Below, in pieces: positions 26,517 through 35,638 of a stretch of DNA of 64,000 nt (the stretch's first letter is position 1; every line of letters starts with the position of its first letter). Source of the stretch: Bradyrhizobium sp. sGM-13 (GTDB lineage: Bacteria; Pseudomonadota; Alphaproteobacteria; Rhizobiales; Xanthobacteraceae). The translations under genes were made by a program, and so were the position numbers. A model generated the notes under the pieces. The model was not told the origin of the DNA and did not search any database. It worked only from the letters and a program-made list of their open reading frames with translations. The stretch is taken from positions 91,001 to 155,000 of the forward strand of contig NZ_JAGWDK010000016.1 in assembly GCF_018398875.1 (NCBI RefSeq), in the 5' to 3' direction.

Positions 26517-27617
26517 CTACGACTTCCTGGCATTCTCGAACGCGCGCGCCATCGCGAACCAAAGCGGCTTCTTCTGCATCGACGAGTCGAACGGAAGCGG
26601 CCGAGGCAGCCGTCGCGCGAGCGGATCCTTCTTCTTCGCCGCGTCGGTATAGAACGAGTAGTTATCGGCAAGTTCCCACGCGATCACCATTTTGACGGCC
26701 GGCACCCGAAGCGCGTTGGTCAGGAACTTCTCCGCCGTCTCGGCGATCATGGCATCGCGCGTTGCGATGTCGTCCGGAAACGTGTCGTCGCGCACGTCGA
26801 ACTCGGTCAGATAGATATCGACGCCACGTCCGGCGAGCGCATGAAGGAATTCGGTAAACCGTCCGGGATCGTGCGGATAGCGAGGCTGCAGGTGACTTTG
26901 CAAACCGACGGCATGCAGCGGCACGCCGGCATGCTTCAATTCGTCGACCAGTTGCAGCAGGCCGCGGCGAACCGCGAGGCCGACGTCGTCGTCGCGTTCG
27001 CTATGAGCCTCGTTGAGAACCAGTTTTGTCTTTCGGTCGATCCTCGCCACGCGCTCGAAGGCGCGGCGCACATAGCCGGTACCGAATGTGTCGTACCACG
27101 GACCGAGCCGGTAGCCGCCGGGCGCCTTGTGCCCGGGCCAGAACGGCTCGTTGACGACATCCCATGAATGCAATTTGCCTAGATAGCGGGCAGCCACTTC
27201 GTCGATATAGGAATCAAAGAACCTCTCACGCTCGGCATTGCTCATGCTCTTGATCCATTGCGGAACCCATTCGTTCCAAATCAGGCAATGACCGCGCATC
27301 GGAATATTGTGACTCGCACAAAATTGCAGCAGACGATCTGCACTCTCGAATCGCTTCGGCCCCGGTTGCGGCGCGATGGTTCCCATTTTCATTGCGACGT
27401 CTGTCGTGACGATGCGCACCTGCGTTTGATACAGCTCGCGGTACGCAAGATCCTTGTCGATCACCGGACCAGCAGCCGCGCCGAACACGATTCCGTTACG
27501 AGCTGCGATGACGCCGAGACTCTGTGCAGGCTGTGCAGCGAATGCTTCCTTGCCGCACGAAGCAATGCTTGCTCCTGCGATGAGAGCAAGCGCATCTCGC
27601 CTCGACCACTCGTGCAT
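26517..27617 (-). CDS. Secreted GH10 family glycoside hydrolase
   Basis: 366 residues. A twin-arginine-like leader SRRDALALIAGASIA suggests Tat export. The GH10 acid/base Glu is E157 in WDVVNEP and the nucleophile Glu is E272 in YLTEFDVRD; NEAHSERDD and GLQSHLQ are further family strands. GH10 enzymes are usually endo-xylanases. Inside an EPS cluster the likelier target is the EPS itself, as proposed for rhizobial PssW (recalled from literature). GGAGA lies six bases before the ATG. It stands alone on the minus strand between two plus-strand blocks. Confidence 0.88.
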   Translation of the reverse strand: MHEWSRRDALALIAGASIASCGKEAFAAQPAQSLGVIAARNGIVFGAAAGPVIDKDLAYRELYQTQVRIVTTDVAMKMGTIAPQPGPKRFESADRLLQFCASHNIPMRGHCLIWNEWVPQWIKSMSNAERERFFDSYIDEVAARYLGKLHSWDVVNEPFWPGHKAPGGYRLGPWYDTFGTGYVRRAFERVARIDRKTKLVLNEAHSERDDDVGLAVRRGLLQLVDELKHAGVPLHAVGLQSHLQPRYPHDPGRFTEFLHALAGRGVDIYLTEFDVRDDTFPDDIATRDAMIAETAEKFLTNALRVPAVKMVIAWELADNYSFYTDAAKKKDPLARRLPRPLPFDSSMQKKPLWFAMARAFENARKS

Positions 27618-27821
27618 AGCTGATCTCCATCATGTGAATGATTCGTCGCGACGTCTCGTCCATCGCAACGCGGCATCGCCATCGTTGCGTCGCATTAGTT
27701 CGATTTCGTGACGAATGTCCGTCGAGAAAATTTTCGGCACGCAGTTCCCGTCGCGAAGCACGCGTCTGTCGATCGTCCCCCACGAGTGCGTCCCTCGATT
27801 ACATCATCAGCAGGAGTCGAT

Positions 27822-28616
27822 ATGTTGGAACCACCAGCGCAGTTGCAGCCGGGCCTCACTGTCGATGGAATAACGATCAATGTTCCCTCGCTTCCGGAAG
27901 CCGTGTCTTCGATCGTGTCGGCCGCGCAACATGGCGACAACTTCAGCGTCTGCACGCTCAATCTCGACCACGTTGTCCAGCTTCAGCACCATGCCAATTT
28001 TCGTGCGGCCTATCGCCGTGCCCGATTTGTCACCGCCGATGGGTTCCCCATTGTCGTGCTGAGCCGCCTTATGGGCGCGCCAATCGAACGCACGACCGGT
28101 GCCGATCTCGTCGAGCCGGTTTGCGCGGAAGCCCGCAAGAAAGGACTCCCGGTCTTTCTGCTGGGGGCGAACGATCTCACACTCAAGACAGCGGCACGGC
28201 GTTTGTCGGAACGATTCAAGGGATTGCAAATCGCGGGATGCTTTGCGCCGGGACCGGGATTCGATCCTTACTCCAGCGAGGCCGATGCTGCGATCGAGCG
28301 CATCCGAGCCTCGGGCGCCAGAATTTGCTTCGTCGCGCTGGGTGCGCCACGGCAAGAGCTGTTCGCGGCGCGATGCCTCGATGAACTCGATGGAACGGGC
28401 GTGTTGTGCATCGGAGCCGCACTCGATTTCATCGCCGGCACGCAAAACCGCGCGCCGTCCATCGCGCGCAAAACCGGGCTGGAATGGGCATGGCGCATGC
28501 TGCGCGAGCCGCGCCGGCTCGGCCCCCGCTATATCAAATGCATGACAGTCGTTCCGCGCCTCGTTGCGCGAACCATTCCGCAAATTGTTCAGGCACGCAT
28601 GAGGAAAGCGGCATGA
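27822..28616 (+). CDS. WecG/TagA/CpsF (GT26) glycosyltransferase
   Basis: 264 residues from the ATG at 27822, with AGGAG six bases upstream; an open frame upstream is unsupported. Family motifs: TLNLDHVVQLQ, TADGFP with the catalytic Asp, RTTGADL, FLLGAN and the GAPRQE stretch. This family includes the xanthan enzyme GumM and adds glucose, mannose or ManNAc to a lipid-linked acceptor. Its ATGA overlap with the next glycosyltransferase gene indicates co-translation. Confidence 0.88.
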   Translation: MLEPPAQLQPGLTVDGITINVPSLPEAVSSIVSAAQHGDNFSVCTLNLDHVVQLQHHANFRAAYRRARFVTADGFPIVVLSRLMGAPIERTTGADLVEPVCAEARKKGLPVFLLGANDLTLKTAARRLSERFKGLQIAGCFAPGPGFDPYSSEADAAIERIRASGARICFVALGAPRQELFAARCLDELDGTGVLCIGAALDFIAGTQNRAPSIARKTGLEWAWRMLREPRRLGPRYIKCMTVVPRLVARTIPQIVQARMRKAA

Positions 28617-29890
28617 CTTCAACATTGACCCTGGCGCTACGGGCGCGAAATGCCAACCGGATTAAGCCACGTTACCAGATCTGCCTGATCCACCCGTTCG
28701 ATCCGCGCGGCGAGAAGGTCGGCGGCCTCGAAACATACATCCGCGATTTCATTACGTTCCATCCAACCGACACCGACATCCTTTTCATCGGCGTCGACTC
28801 GACGGGCGAGCTGGAGCTCGGCAAGCTTCACCGGATGACGTTCCGAGGCCGCGGCTTCGACTTCCTGCCGATCCTGCACTATTCGGACCAGCAGGCGCGC
28901 GAAGCGGCCCGCAGCGTTCGTACCTCGCTGACCGGGCAATTTTTCATGGCACTGCTCCGCCACTTCGGCCCGATCGCAAGGCTGATCCGCGCCAGGCGGT
29001 GCTCGGTCGATCTGCGGCGGGTGGAATTTTCCTGGTTGCCGGCGATCCTGCGGCTGCCGTTCGTGCAGATGCTTCACGGCGAGGGCGCGCCGAAATTGCA
29101 GATGGATTCGCTGCTGCGGAAATACGCCTTCGTCCACAATACCGGCGAGCGGTTTGCCGTCGCCATGAGCGAGAAATTTCTCTGCGTCAATCCGTTCATC
29201 ACTGAGCGGCTGCAGCGGACCTATCCGCGCCGCAAGGACAAGATCGACACGCTCTGGACATGGGTCAACACGGATATCTTCAAGCCGCAACTCTGGCCGC
29301 TGAACTCTTCGCCGTTCCAGATCGTGTTCGCCGGCAGGCTCGATGAGTTCAAGGATCCACCGCTGATGTTTCGCACGATCGACCGCCTGCGGCGGCGATT
29401 GAACGGCGACGTGCGGTTTCACTATATCGGCACCAGTGATCCGCACCGATTCGAAGAGTTCGGCGCGATCGAAGACATCACCGTCCGCCACGGCTTCAAA
29501 GACGCCGCCGGCATGGCGGAGACGCTGGCAAGCGCGCATGCCGGCATCCTGACATCCGAATTCGAAGGCATGCCGCGCTGCGTGCTCGAGACCCTTGCGG
29601 TCGGCCGGCCGGTCGTCGCCATGCACCTGCCGCAGCTCGAACCCGTGATTCATTCTGGCGTCAGCGGCCATCTGGTGGCGCGAAGCGGCAGCCGTGACGA
29701 CATGGCCGATGCGCTCGCGCAGCGGTTCGTCGACGTCCGGAATGCGATCGACGCGGGCACGATGAACCCGGTACAAATCGCCGACTCCATCCGGGCGTTC
29801 ACGCCGGGCACGCAGCTTGCGCGAGTCTTCCGCTATCATCAGGAAATTCAGGATGCCCGCGGACTTGCCGCCGCGGCGCCGACTTACTGA
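28613..29890 (+). CDS. Family 4 glycosyltransferase
   Basis: 425 residues from the ATG at 28613, which overlaps the previous stop and has GAGGAA upstream. N-terminal IHPFDPRGEKVGGLETYIRD is the acceptor-domain glycine loop. The C-terminal domain has VFAGRLDEFKDP and the EX7E motif SEFEGMPRCVLETLA. It is likely one of the sugar-adding steps of the EPS repeat unit. Confidence 0.87.
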   Translation: MTSTLTLALRARNANRIKPRYQICLIHPFDPRGEKVGGLETYIRDFITFHPTDTDILFIGVDSTGELELGKLHRMTFRGRGFDFLPILHYSDQQAREAARSVRTSLTGQFFMALLRHFGPIARLIRARRCSVDLRRVEFSWLPAILRLPFVQMLHGEGAPKLQMDSLLRKYAFVHNTGERFAVAMSEKFLCVNPFITERLQRTYPRRKDKIDTLWTWVNTDIFKPQLWPLNSSPFQIVFAGRLDEFKDPPLMFRTIDRLRRRLNGDVRFHYIGTSDPHRFEEFGAIEDITVRHGFKDAAGMAETLASAHAGILTSEFEGMPRCVLETLAVGRPVVAMHLPQLEPVIHSGVSGHLVARSGSRDDMADALAQRFVDVRNAIDAGTMNPVQIADSIRAFTPGTQLARVFRYHQEIQDARGLAAAAPTY

Positions 29891-29900
29891 GGGCGCCGGG

Positions 29901-31082
29901 TTGAACATCCTTCTGTTGACCAGCGAGTTCGCCCCCGCGATGGGAGGAATCGGGACTTACGCGCGCGAAATTGCGGCAGCGGCGAGCCGGCTCGGCGCCA
30001 AGGTCACCGTGGTGGCGCCGGACTACGCACGGCAGAATGCCGACAACGATCGCACTCTTCCTTTCGAGGTCGTGCGCTACAGCGGCGGCCTCCACTCCAT
30101 GCGCGACATGCCGCGCAAGATCATGCTGACGCGCCGCGGTGTCCGCGGCGACCGATATGACGTGGTCCATGCCGCCGATTGGCCGTTTTTCATTCCGGTT
30201 GCGCTTTCGAGATGGCGAACGCAGGCGCGGGTATTGATGACGGTGCATGGCACCGAGATCAACGAAACGCAGACGACGCTGAAGCGCATGGCGATCCGCG
30301 GCGCCGGCGTGTTCGGACCGCGGACGGAGATCGTCGCCAACAGCGGTTTTACCGAGACGCTGTTCCGCGAGCGGTTTGCCGTCGACCCGCGCCAAATCAG
30401 CGCGATCAATCTCGGCGTATCGGAGTTCTGGTTCGGCGGCCGACGGACGCGCCGGGAGATTCGCCTGGCCCATCGTCTGCCGGAAGACCGGCTGGTGATG
30501 ATCACGGTCGCGCGCATCACGCGCCGCAAGGGACATCATCTGACGCTGGCCGCCTTGTCTCAGCTTCCGGACGATCTGCGCAATCGCATCACGTGGCTCG
30601 TGATCGGCCCGGACGGCGAAGCCGATTATGTCGATGCTCTGCGGCGCGACGCCGAAGCGGCGGCCTGCGACATTCGTTTCCTCGGCCCGCAATCGAACGA
30701 GGACATCCGCGATCTCTATGCGGCCTCGGATTTCTTTTGCCTGACGGGTCTCCCCGACACGACCGGCCGGGTGGAAGGATTTGGATTGGTCTATCTCGAG
30801 GCCGGGGCCGCCGGCCTGCCGAGCGTCGCGACCGACGTCGGCGGCGTGCCTGACGCCGTGCTCGCCGACGAGACTGGAACTCTCGTGCCGCCGTCGGCCG
30901 AGAGCATATCACAGGCGATCGCAGAGCTGGCCGCCGATCGGAATCTGCGCGCCATTCTCGCGGCAGGCGCGTCATCCCATGCCCGCGCCCTTTCATGGGA
31001 ACGATGCGCAGCGATAACCTATGGCCTGCCCTACACCGGCAAGCCGGCATCTGCAGACCGCGCCATCGGATTAACGGCATGA
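29901..31082 (+). CDS. Family 4 glycosyltransferase
   Basis: 393 residues from TTG at 29901, with GAGGG seven bases upstream and the classic start LNILLLTSEFAPAMGGIGTY. An ATG at 29853 inside the previous gene is an alternative that would add 16 residues. The C-terminal region has VARITRRKGHH and the nucleotide-sugar site GRVEGFGLVYLEAGA. A third GT4 enzyme of the cluster; donor and acceptor unknown. Stop and next start overlap (ATGA). Confidence 0.86.
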   Translation: MNILLLTSEFAPAMGGIGTYAREIAAAASRLGAKVTVVAPDYARQNADNDRTLPFEVVRYSGGLHSMRDMPRKIMLTRRGVRGDRYDVVHAADWPFFIPVALSRWRTQARVLMTVHGTEINETQTTLKRMAIRGAGVFGPRTEIVANSGFTETLFRERFAVDPRQISAINLGVSEFWFGGRRTRREIRLAHRLPEDRLVMITVARITRRKGHHLTLAALSQLPDDLRNRITWLVIGPDGEADYVDALRRDAEAAACDIRFLGPQSNEDIRDLYAASDFFCLTGLPDTTGRVEGFGLVYLEAGAAGLPSVATDVGGVPDAVLADETGTLVPPSAESISQAIAELAADRNLRAILAAGASSHARALSWERCAAITYGLPYTGKPASADRAIGLTA

Positions 31083-31492
31083 GGCTGCTGGTCGCGACCG
31101 CGATGCTGCTGACGCTCGCGAACGGTGCAGCGCGGGCGGACAGCGAGAATTGCCGCAAGAGCCGCGAGTATCTCCTGGGAACGCCCGGCGGCGACCTCTC
31201 CCTGACGCCGCAGGCCTATAACGACCTGTTCAAGATCTGCATCGCGGCATCAGCCATGCCCAACGTAAAGGATGCGTATATCCTGCGCGATGGCGGCATC
31301 GCCGTGGTCCCCAAACAGGACAGCGTTTCAGCGACGGCAGCCACGCTGGCTCAGTTCTGCGACGCCTATCCTCGCGGCGTGCTCCGCTTCATCACCAGCA
31401 AGGAAAAGCTTTCCATCCGCTCCGTGACCGACGTCGCACGGATGTCGTCGACCTCGTCCACGCCATGCAAGAAGATTAAAGGCGTTTCCTAA
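31079..31492 (+). CDS. Small secreted protein with four cysteines, unknown function
   Basis: 137 residues. A clean signal peptide (LLVATAMLLTLANGAARA) is followed by a ~117-residue periplasmic or secreted domain with C25, C54, C94 and C130, likely two disulfides. No family recognised. The ATG overlaps the stop of the glycosyltransferase gene, so it is translated with the EPS enzymes. It could be a periplasmic assembly factor; there is no direct evidence. Confidence 0.7.
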   Translation: MRLLVATAMLLTLANGAARADSENCRKSREYLLGTPGGDLSLTPQAYNDLFKICIAASAMPNVKDAYILRDGGIAVVPKQDSVSATAATLAQFCDAYPRGVLRFITSKEKLSIRSVTDVARMSSTSSTPCKKIKGVS

Positions 31493-31528
31493 AGGCGTCT
31501 CCTAGAGTCGCGCGCCATCCGTCGAAAC

Positions 31529-32509
31529 TCACTTCTGGCGGTCGTAGTAGTCGGGCATGTCATGCGGATCCATTGCCTGTTCGGCCCTGCGGCCCAGAAA
31601 GAAGAAGCCGCTGGCGGCATCTGCTGCGGCCCGGCCGCGACCGAACGCATCGAGATATCTGATCCAGAAGAACGGCAGCACGACCAGGCGTGACAGCTTG
31701 TTGCCCGCGCCGAGTGCGCGCGCGAAATAGCGGATCGACCATTCAAGCGCCACACCGGCGCCGCCGACCGGCCCGGCGTTGATCTCGGAAAATCGCCTGA
31801 ACAGCCAGCGGTGACCGCTCTGCGTGAAACGCGAGAAATCATAGGCCCGCTCGTGCACCTGCTGCATGAACGGCGTCTCCGCATAGACCAGGCCTTCCAG
31901 CCGCAGCACTCGATGCAGCTCGGCAACGACCGTTGCGGGCTCCAGCACGTGTTCCAGCACCGCCTGCACCCAGACGCCGTCGAATACGCCATCTTCGAAG
32001 GGTAGACTGTGGGCGTCAGCCACCAGCACGGTGTGTGGCGAAGCGTAGACGTCGGTGCCGACAAGCTCGATGGAATCGTCCCGGTAGAGTTCGTCTGCGC
32101 CCAAACCGATCGTTCCGCCACCGACAACGAGTACAACTGGTCGTCTCGACTCCCGCTTCAACAGCTCGATGAACATTGCGCTGTTGGCGACCGCAACCGG
32201 ATTGCCTCCAAAGGTAAGGCGATGCAGCCGCGATCCAAGGGAACGGCGACTGACGTCCCGCTGCAGCGCCGAGCCATTCTGGTCCTCGTACATCCTGCGT
32301 TCAAAAATGCTGGCTGCGAAATCGATCAGCACCGGCTGCGCGCCGATCATCGGAAACCCGGCTCTGCTATAATCGCAGGCACGGTTCGAGCAGGTTGGCC
32401 GTGACCACACGTTCCGCAGCGGCGACGAGCAGCGAGGACAGCGAATGCGCTTCTTCCAGTGCGTGGGTTCCGTATTCGCTACCGAATGATCGACGGCAGA
32501 AAGCTGCAA
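31529..32509 (-). CDS. Class I SAM methyltransferase with N-terminal zinc ribbon
   Basis: 326 residues. The first ~50 residues hold CPRC and two later Cys (CSNRAC), a Trm112-like zinc ribbon. The methyltransferase core follows (VLVVGGGTIGLGA, then VADAHSLPFEDGVFDGVW and VLEHVLEP). The only start upstream of the ribbon is TTG at 32509, with GAGG about seven bases before. It probably methylates a sugar or lipid-linked intermediate. Convergent with the small secreted protein gene and closing the EPS cluster. Confidence 0.75.
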   Translation of the reverse strand: MQLSAVDHSVANTEPTHWKKRIRCPRCSSPLRNVWSRPTCSNRACDYSRAGFPMIGAQPVLIDFAASIFERRMYEDQNGSALQRDVSRRSLGSRLHRLTFGGNPVAVANSAMFIELLKRESRRPVVLVVGGGTIGLGADELYRDDSIELVGTDVYASPHTVLVADAHSLPFEDGVFDGVWVQAVLEHVLEPATVVAELHRVLRLEGLVYAETPFMQQVHERAYDFSRFTQSGHRWLFRRFSEINAGPVGGAGVALEWSIRYFARALGAGNKLSRLVVLPFFWIRYLDAFGRGRAAADAASGFFFLGRRAEQAMDPHDMPDYYDRQK

Positions 32510-33074
32510 AGAAGGACCTCATATGTCATTTCTTCTGCCCTGCCCCGCTCATGACTCTCAATCGATGCTATTTCGAATGCAACGACAGCGCAACAATGCG
32601 GGACCGGGAACAATTCGGATGGTTGCAATTGGATGTCGCAGGAAGCTGCAGCCAGATGCCACCGTGAGGGCTTGCGAGAACGCAACGCACAAACCCGCCC
32701 TGCTGTTTCGAACAAATTCTAGGATTTGTCGAAAGTCTTCCAGCCGGCTCGTTTCGCGTCGCCTGGTTGACGACATCGGCCTCAGCCGACGAAACCCGGC
32801 ATCTGCCCGATCAGATGAAGAGCAGGTGGTCCGATATCAGGTGCGTACCGCCGCTGAGCGCGATGGGAACTTCGCGTCGGCTTGCTGTCGCTGCGGTTCA
32901 CCATTTCCATTTCGATCGTCCGGGCGCTGCGCGGCTGCTCATGGAGCCGCCAATGCGGCTCGCCGATAAAATTGGTTGATAGCTGCTAGAAGCAACCTTT
33001 GATCCCTCACGAGAACAATATCGGCTAAGACTGGGGTCCTCACAAGAACTGTCGATGTCTATGGAGTGAAGACG
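32510..33074. other. Intergenic region, no convincing gene
   Basis: 565 bases between the methyltransferase start and the solute-binding protein. Open frames exist on both strands but none has a plausible ribosome site together with a protein-like composition. Promoters for both flanking, divergent genes should lie here; none could be assigned. Confidence 0.4.
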
Positions 33075-33980
33075 ATGCGCCTGTCTGCGGCGATGATTGC
33101 GGCTACCTTGATGGCCGTGCCTGCGAATGCAAGCGAACTGACCGGAACGCTCCAGAAGATCAAGGAGACGAACAGGATCATCCTCGGCATTCAGGAAGCT
33201 TCGGTGCCTTTCAGCTATCTGGACGGCGATCAAAAGGCGATTGGATATGCCGTCGACATCTGCATGAGGATCGTCGACGCGGTCAAACGCGACCTCAAAG
33301 TCTCGACTGTTGCCGTCGAAACGCTTGCCGTCACGTCATCCAATCGCATTCCGCTCATGATGAATGGGACAGTCGACCTTGTCTGCTCTTCCACCACAAA
33401 CAACGCAGAGCGGCAGCGCCAGGTGACGTTCACAAATTCGCATTTCCTGTCGGCAACCCGTTTTGCTGCAAGGAAGTCCGACAACATCACGATGATCGAC
33501 CATCTGAAGGGCAAGCCCGTTGTTGCCATATCCGGCTCGACCAACATGGTGCAGCTTAACCAGGTCAATAGCACGCGAAATCTCGGCATCGCAGTGCTGG
33601 CCGCCAAAGATCAAGCGGAGGCTTTTCTCATGCTGGAGACAGGACGCGCGGCCGCCTACGTCCTCGATGACGTGCAACTCGCCGTCGCGATCGCGCGATC
33701 AAAGGATCCGTCCGCCTACGTGATCAGCGAGGAAGCCCTGTCCAGGGCCGAGCCTTACGGGATCATGCTGCGTAAGGACGATGCACCGTTCAAGACCGTG
33801 GCCGACCGAGCGACCGCGGATCTATACAGAAGCCCGGAGATCGAAACGATCTACCGGAAGTGGTTCGAATCGCCGGTGCCGCCCAACGGCCTCAGTTTCA
33901 AGACTCCGATGTCACAGGTCTTGCGCAAGGCATTCGCGCATCCGTCGGACAGCCCAGACCCGGCAAGCTACGAGCGCTGA
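33075..33980 (+). CDS. Periplasmic amino-acid-binding protein (GltI-like), ABC transporter family 3
   Basis: 301 residues from the ATG at 33075, with GGAG eight bases upstream; a GTG nine bases earlier is possible. Signal peptide AATLMAVPANA. Family 3 binding-protein core: ILGIQEASVPFSYLDGDQ, GYAVDICMRIVDAVK, PLMMNGTVDLVCSSTTN, then KPVVAISGSTN and the C-terminal lobe. Closest in style to glutamate/aspartate-binding GltI. No permease or ATPase gene lies nearby, so it must work with a transporter encoded elsewhere or as a sensor partner. Confidence 0.85.
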   Translation: MRLSAAMIAATLMAVPANASELTGTLQKIKETNRIILGIQEASVPFSYLDGDQKAIGYAVDICMRIVDAVKRDLKVSTVAVETLAVTSSNRIPLMMNGTVDLVCSSTTNNAERQRQVTFTNSHFLSATRFAARKSDNITMIDHLKGKPVVAISGSTNMVQLNQVNSTRNLGIAVLAAKDQAEAFLMLETGRAAAYVLDDVQLAVAIARSKDPSAYVISEEALSRAEPYGIMLRKDDAPFKTVADRATADLYRSPEIETIYRKWFESPVPPNGLSFKTPMSQVLRKAFAHPSDSPDPASYER

Positions 33981-34089
33981 GGACCCGCGGCAAGCATGAG
34001 ATCCCGAAATGTCGGAAGCGAGGACATCATTTATCCTCGGCTCGATGGAGCCAAGATGCAATCGAACTCAGGTCCATAAGCGCAACCCG

Positions 34090-34696
34090 CTAAACAGCCT
34101 TCGAACCCTCGGGAGAATGCTGCCTGCTTCGAGCGCTATTTGAGTACATTGCCGATACTTTCCAGGCTCGGCGCAGATCCGCGACCATCTTACGCCAAGC
34201 GTCGCCGTTCGACCCGCCGAAGCGGCGGACGTAGGCCGGGTGAAAAGTGATTTGCAGGGGACGGCCATCAAATTGGAGCTTTGGTTTGCGAGACGCTCCG
34301 ATCGAACGCGACGTCCTGAATAGGCGAGCCGCCGTGCTGCCGAGCGCAACGACTACGCGCGGTTTGGAGCGCCGGATGTCCGTTAGCACCGCGGCGCCGT
34401 AATGATTGATTTCCTCGATAGTTGGAGCGCGATTGCGCGGCTTGGATTTTTTTCGTGCGTTCTATAGGGCGAAATGGAATCACGTTGGCCAAACGCAGTT
34501 GTCTGCGGTCGATCCCAGCCTGCTCGAGCAGTTTGCGCAACGCGCAGCCAGCCGGCCCGACAAAGGGCCTGCCCTGCTCAGCTTCTTCGGCGCCAGGTGC
34601 CTCGCCAACCAAGTATAGCCGCGGCTGCCGAAAGAGACCCTCGGGCGCGACCCGGCGCCGATCGAGTCGCTTGTTGGCAGCGCTTGTCTCGGCCAT
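34090..34696 (-). pseudogene. Uracil-DNA glycosylase, family 4-like, frameshifted at an A7 run
   Basis: The first part (from ATG 34696) has the family 4 motif GEAPGAEEAEQGRPFVGPAG and NVIPFRP. The second part, in another frame, has VVVALGSTAARL and the HPAYVRR motif. The switch point is a run of seven T on the plus strand (34447-34453), A7 on the coding strand. With six A the frame continues as RAPTIEEINHYGAAVL, exactly the family sequence, giving a ~201-residue protein. So one extra base in a homopolymer breaks the gene. It may be a true pseudogene, a sequencing error, or a slippage site. Excises uracil from DNA when intact. Confidence 0.82.
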
Positions 34697-34795
34697 CGGT
34701 ATCTACATTTGCCAAAGCTTGGTAACGCGAATGTCGTTCGGCCGCCTCATTTTGCTTTTGCGAGTGATGACGTACGCATCCCCCAAACCGAGCCT

Positions 34796-35623
34796 TTAAT
34801 GCGACATCAGTACCGGAACGGTCATCGTGTCGAGAATGCCGCGCGTCACGCCCCCGAGGATGAACTCGCGCAGCCGCGAATGGCCGAAGCCGCCCATTAC
34901 GATAAGGTCGGCTGATAGATCTGCCGCATGCGACAGGATTACGTTTGTGATATCGGTCCGATCGGCGGTGAGCGCCTTGATGCTGAAGTTCAAGTCGTGG
35001 CGCGCCAAGTGTCTGCCAACGGCCGCCAGGGATTCTTCGGCTTCCCGACCCTTGTTGCCTACGTTGATCACCTCGATCGACTTCGCGCGCTCCAATAACG
35101 GCATTCAGTCCCCGAGCGCCCGCGCGGCAGTGCGGCTCCCGTCCCAGCAGACGAGAATGCAGCCGAGCTTTATGCCGTCCTTTTGGATACTGGGTACGAC
35201 GACGATAGGCCGTCCGGATTCAAACATCGCTGCTTCAGCGGCAAGACCCGTGGAGGTCGTCAATTCGGGCTCGGCCTGCGCAACGATTGCAAGATCGAAC
35301 GTCCGCGCAATTCGGCCAAACGTCCTTGGGATTCCTTCAATGCTGGTCTCGACCATCTGCGCCTCGGCAGGAAGATGAGCCTGCGCCGCTGCCTGTTTGA
35401 ATCTTTCGATGGCCCCGTTTGCTGCCCTGGCGCTCTCTTCGCGCAAGGACTCGATTACGTCGGCCGGAACGGCCTCCATGCCGCCGGCCACAATCGCTGG
35501 GGAGTGACACATTGCGATCCCTGCAATCTGGGCGTCGAACATCCTGGCGACGGAGATCGCGTACGCTGCCGCAGGATCGCGAGAATTGGCGGTCGCCAAG
35601 TTGACGACAATATCCCGAATCAC
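34796..35623 (-). pseudogene. Tandem-domain universal stress protein (Usp) split by an in-frame TGA
   Basis: The start is probably GTG at 35623, where AGGAGG sits six bases upstream, rather than the ATG at 35638. The first Usp domain runs to about base 35170 and the second starts with KLGCILVCWDGSRTAARALGD. A TGA at 35105-35107 then interrupts it, and the very next codon ATG continues in the same frame (PLLERAKSIEVINV) to the typical nucleotide-binding end GGFGHSRLREFILGGVT. Intact length would be ~275 residues, normal for two-domain rhizobial Usp. The second piece has no ribosome site of its own. Interrupted late in the second domain, so a truncated protein may still be made. Confidence 0.8.
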
Positions 35624-35638
35624 GGCCAGCCTCCTCAT

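Noticed and set aside
32523..32969. A 148-codon open frame upstream of the solute-binding protein
   Set aside because: No ribosome site, no conserved motif and a Ser/Arg/Cys-rich composition typical of random GC-rich frames.
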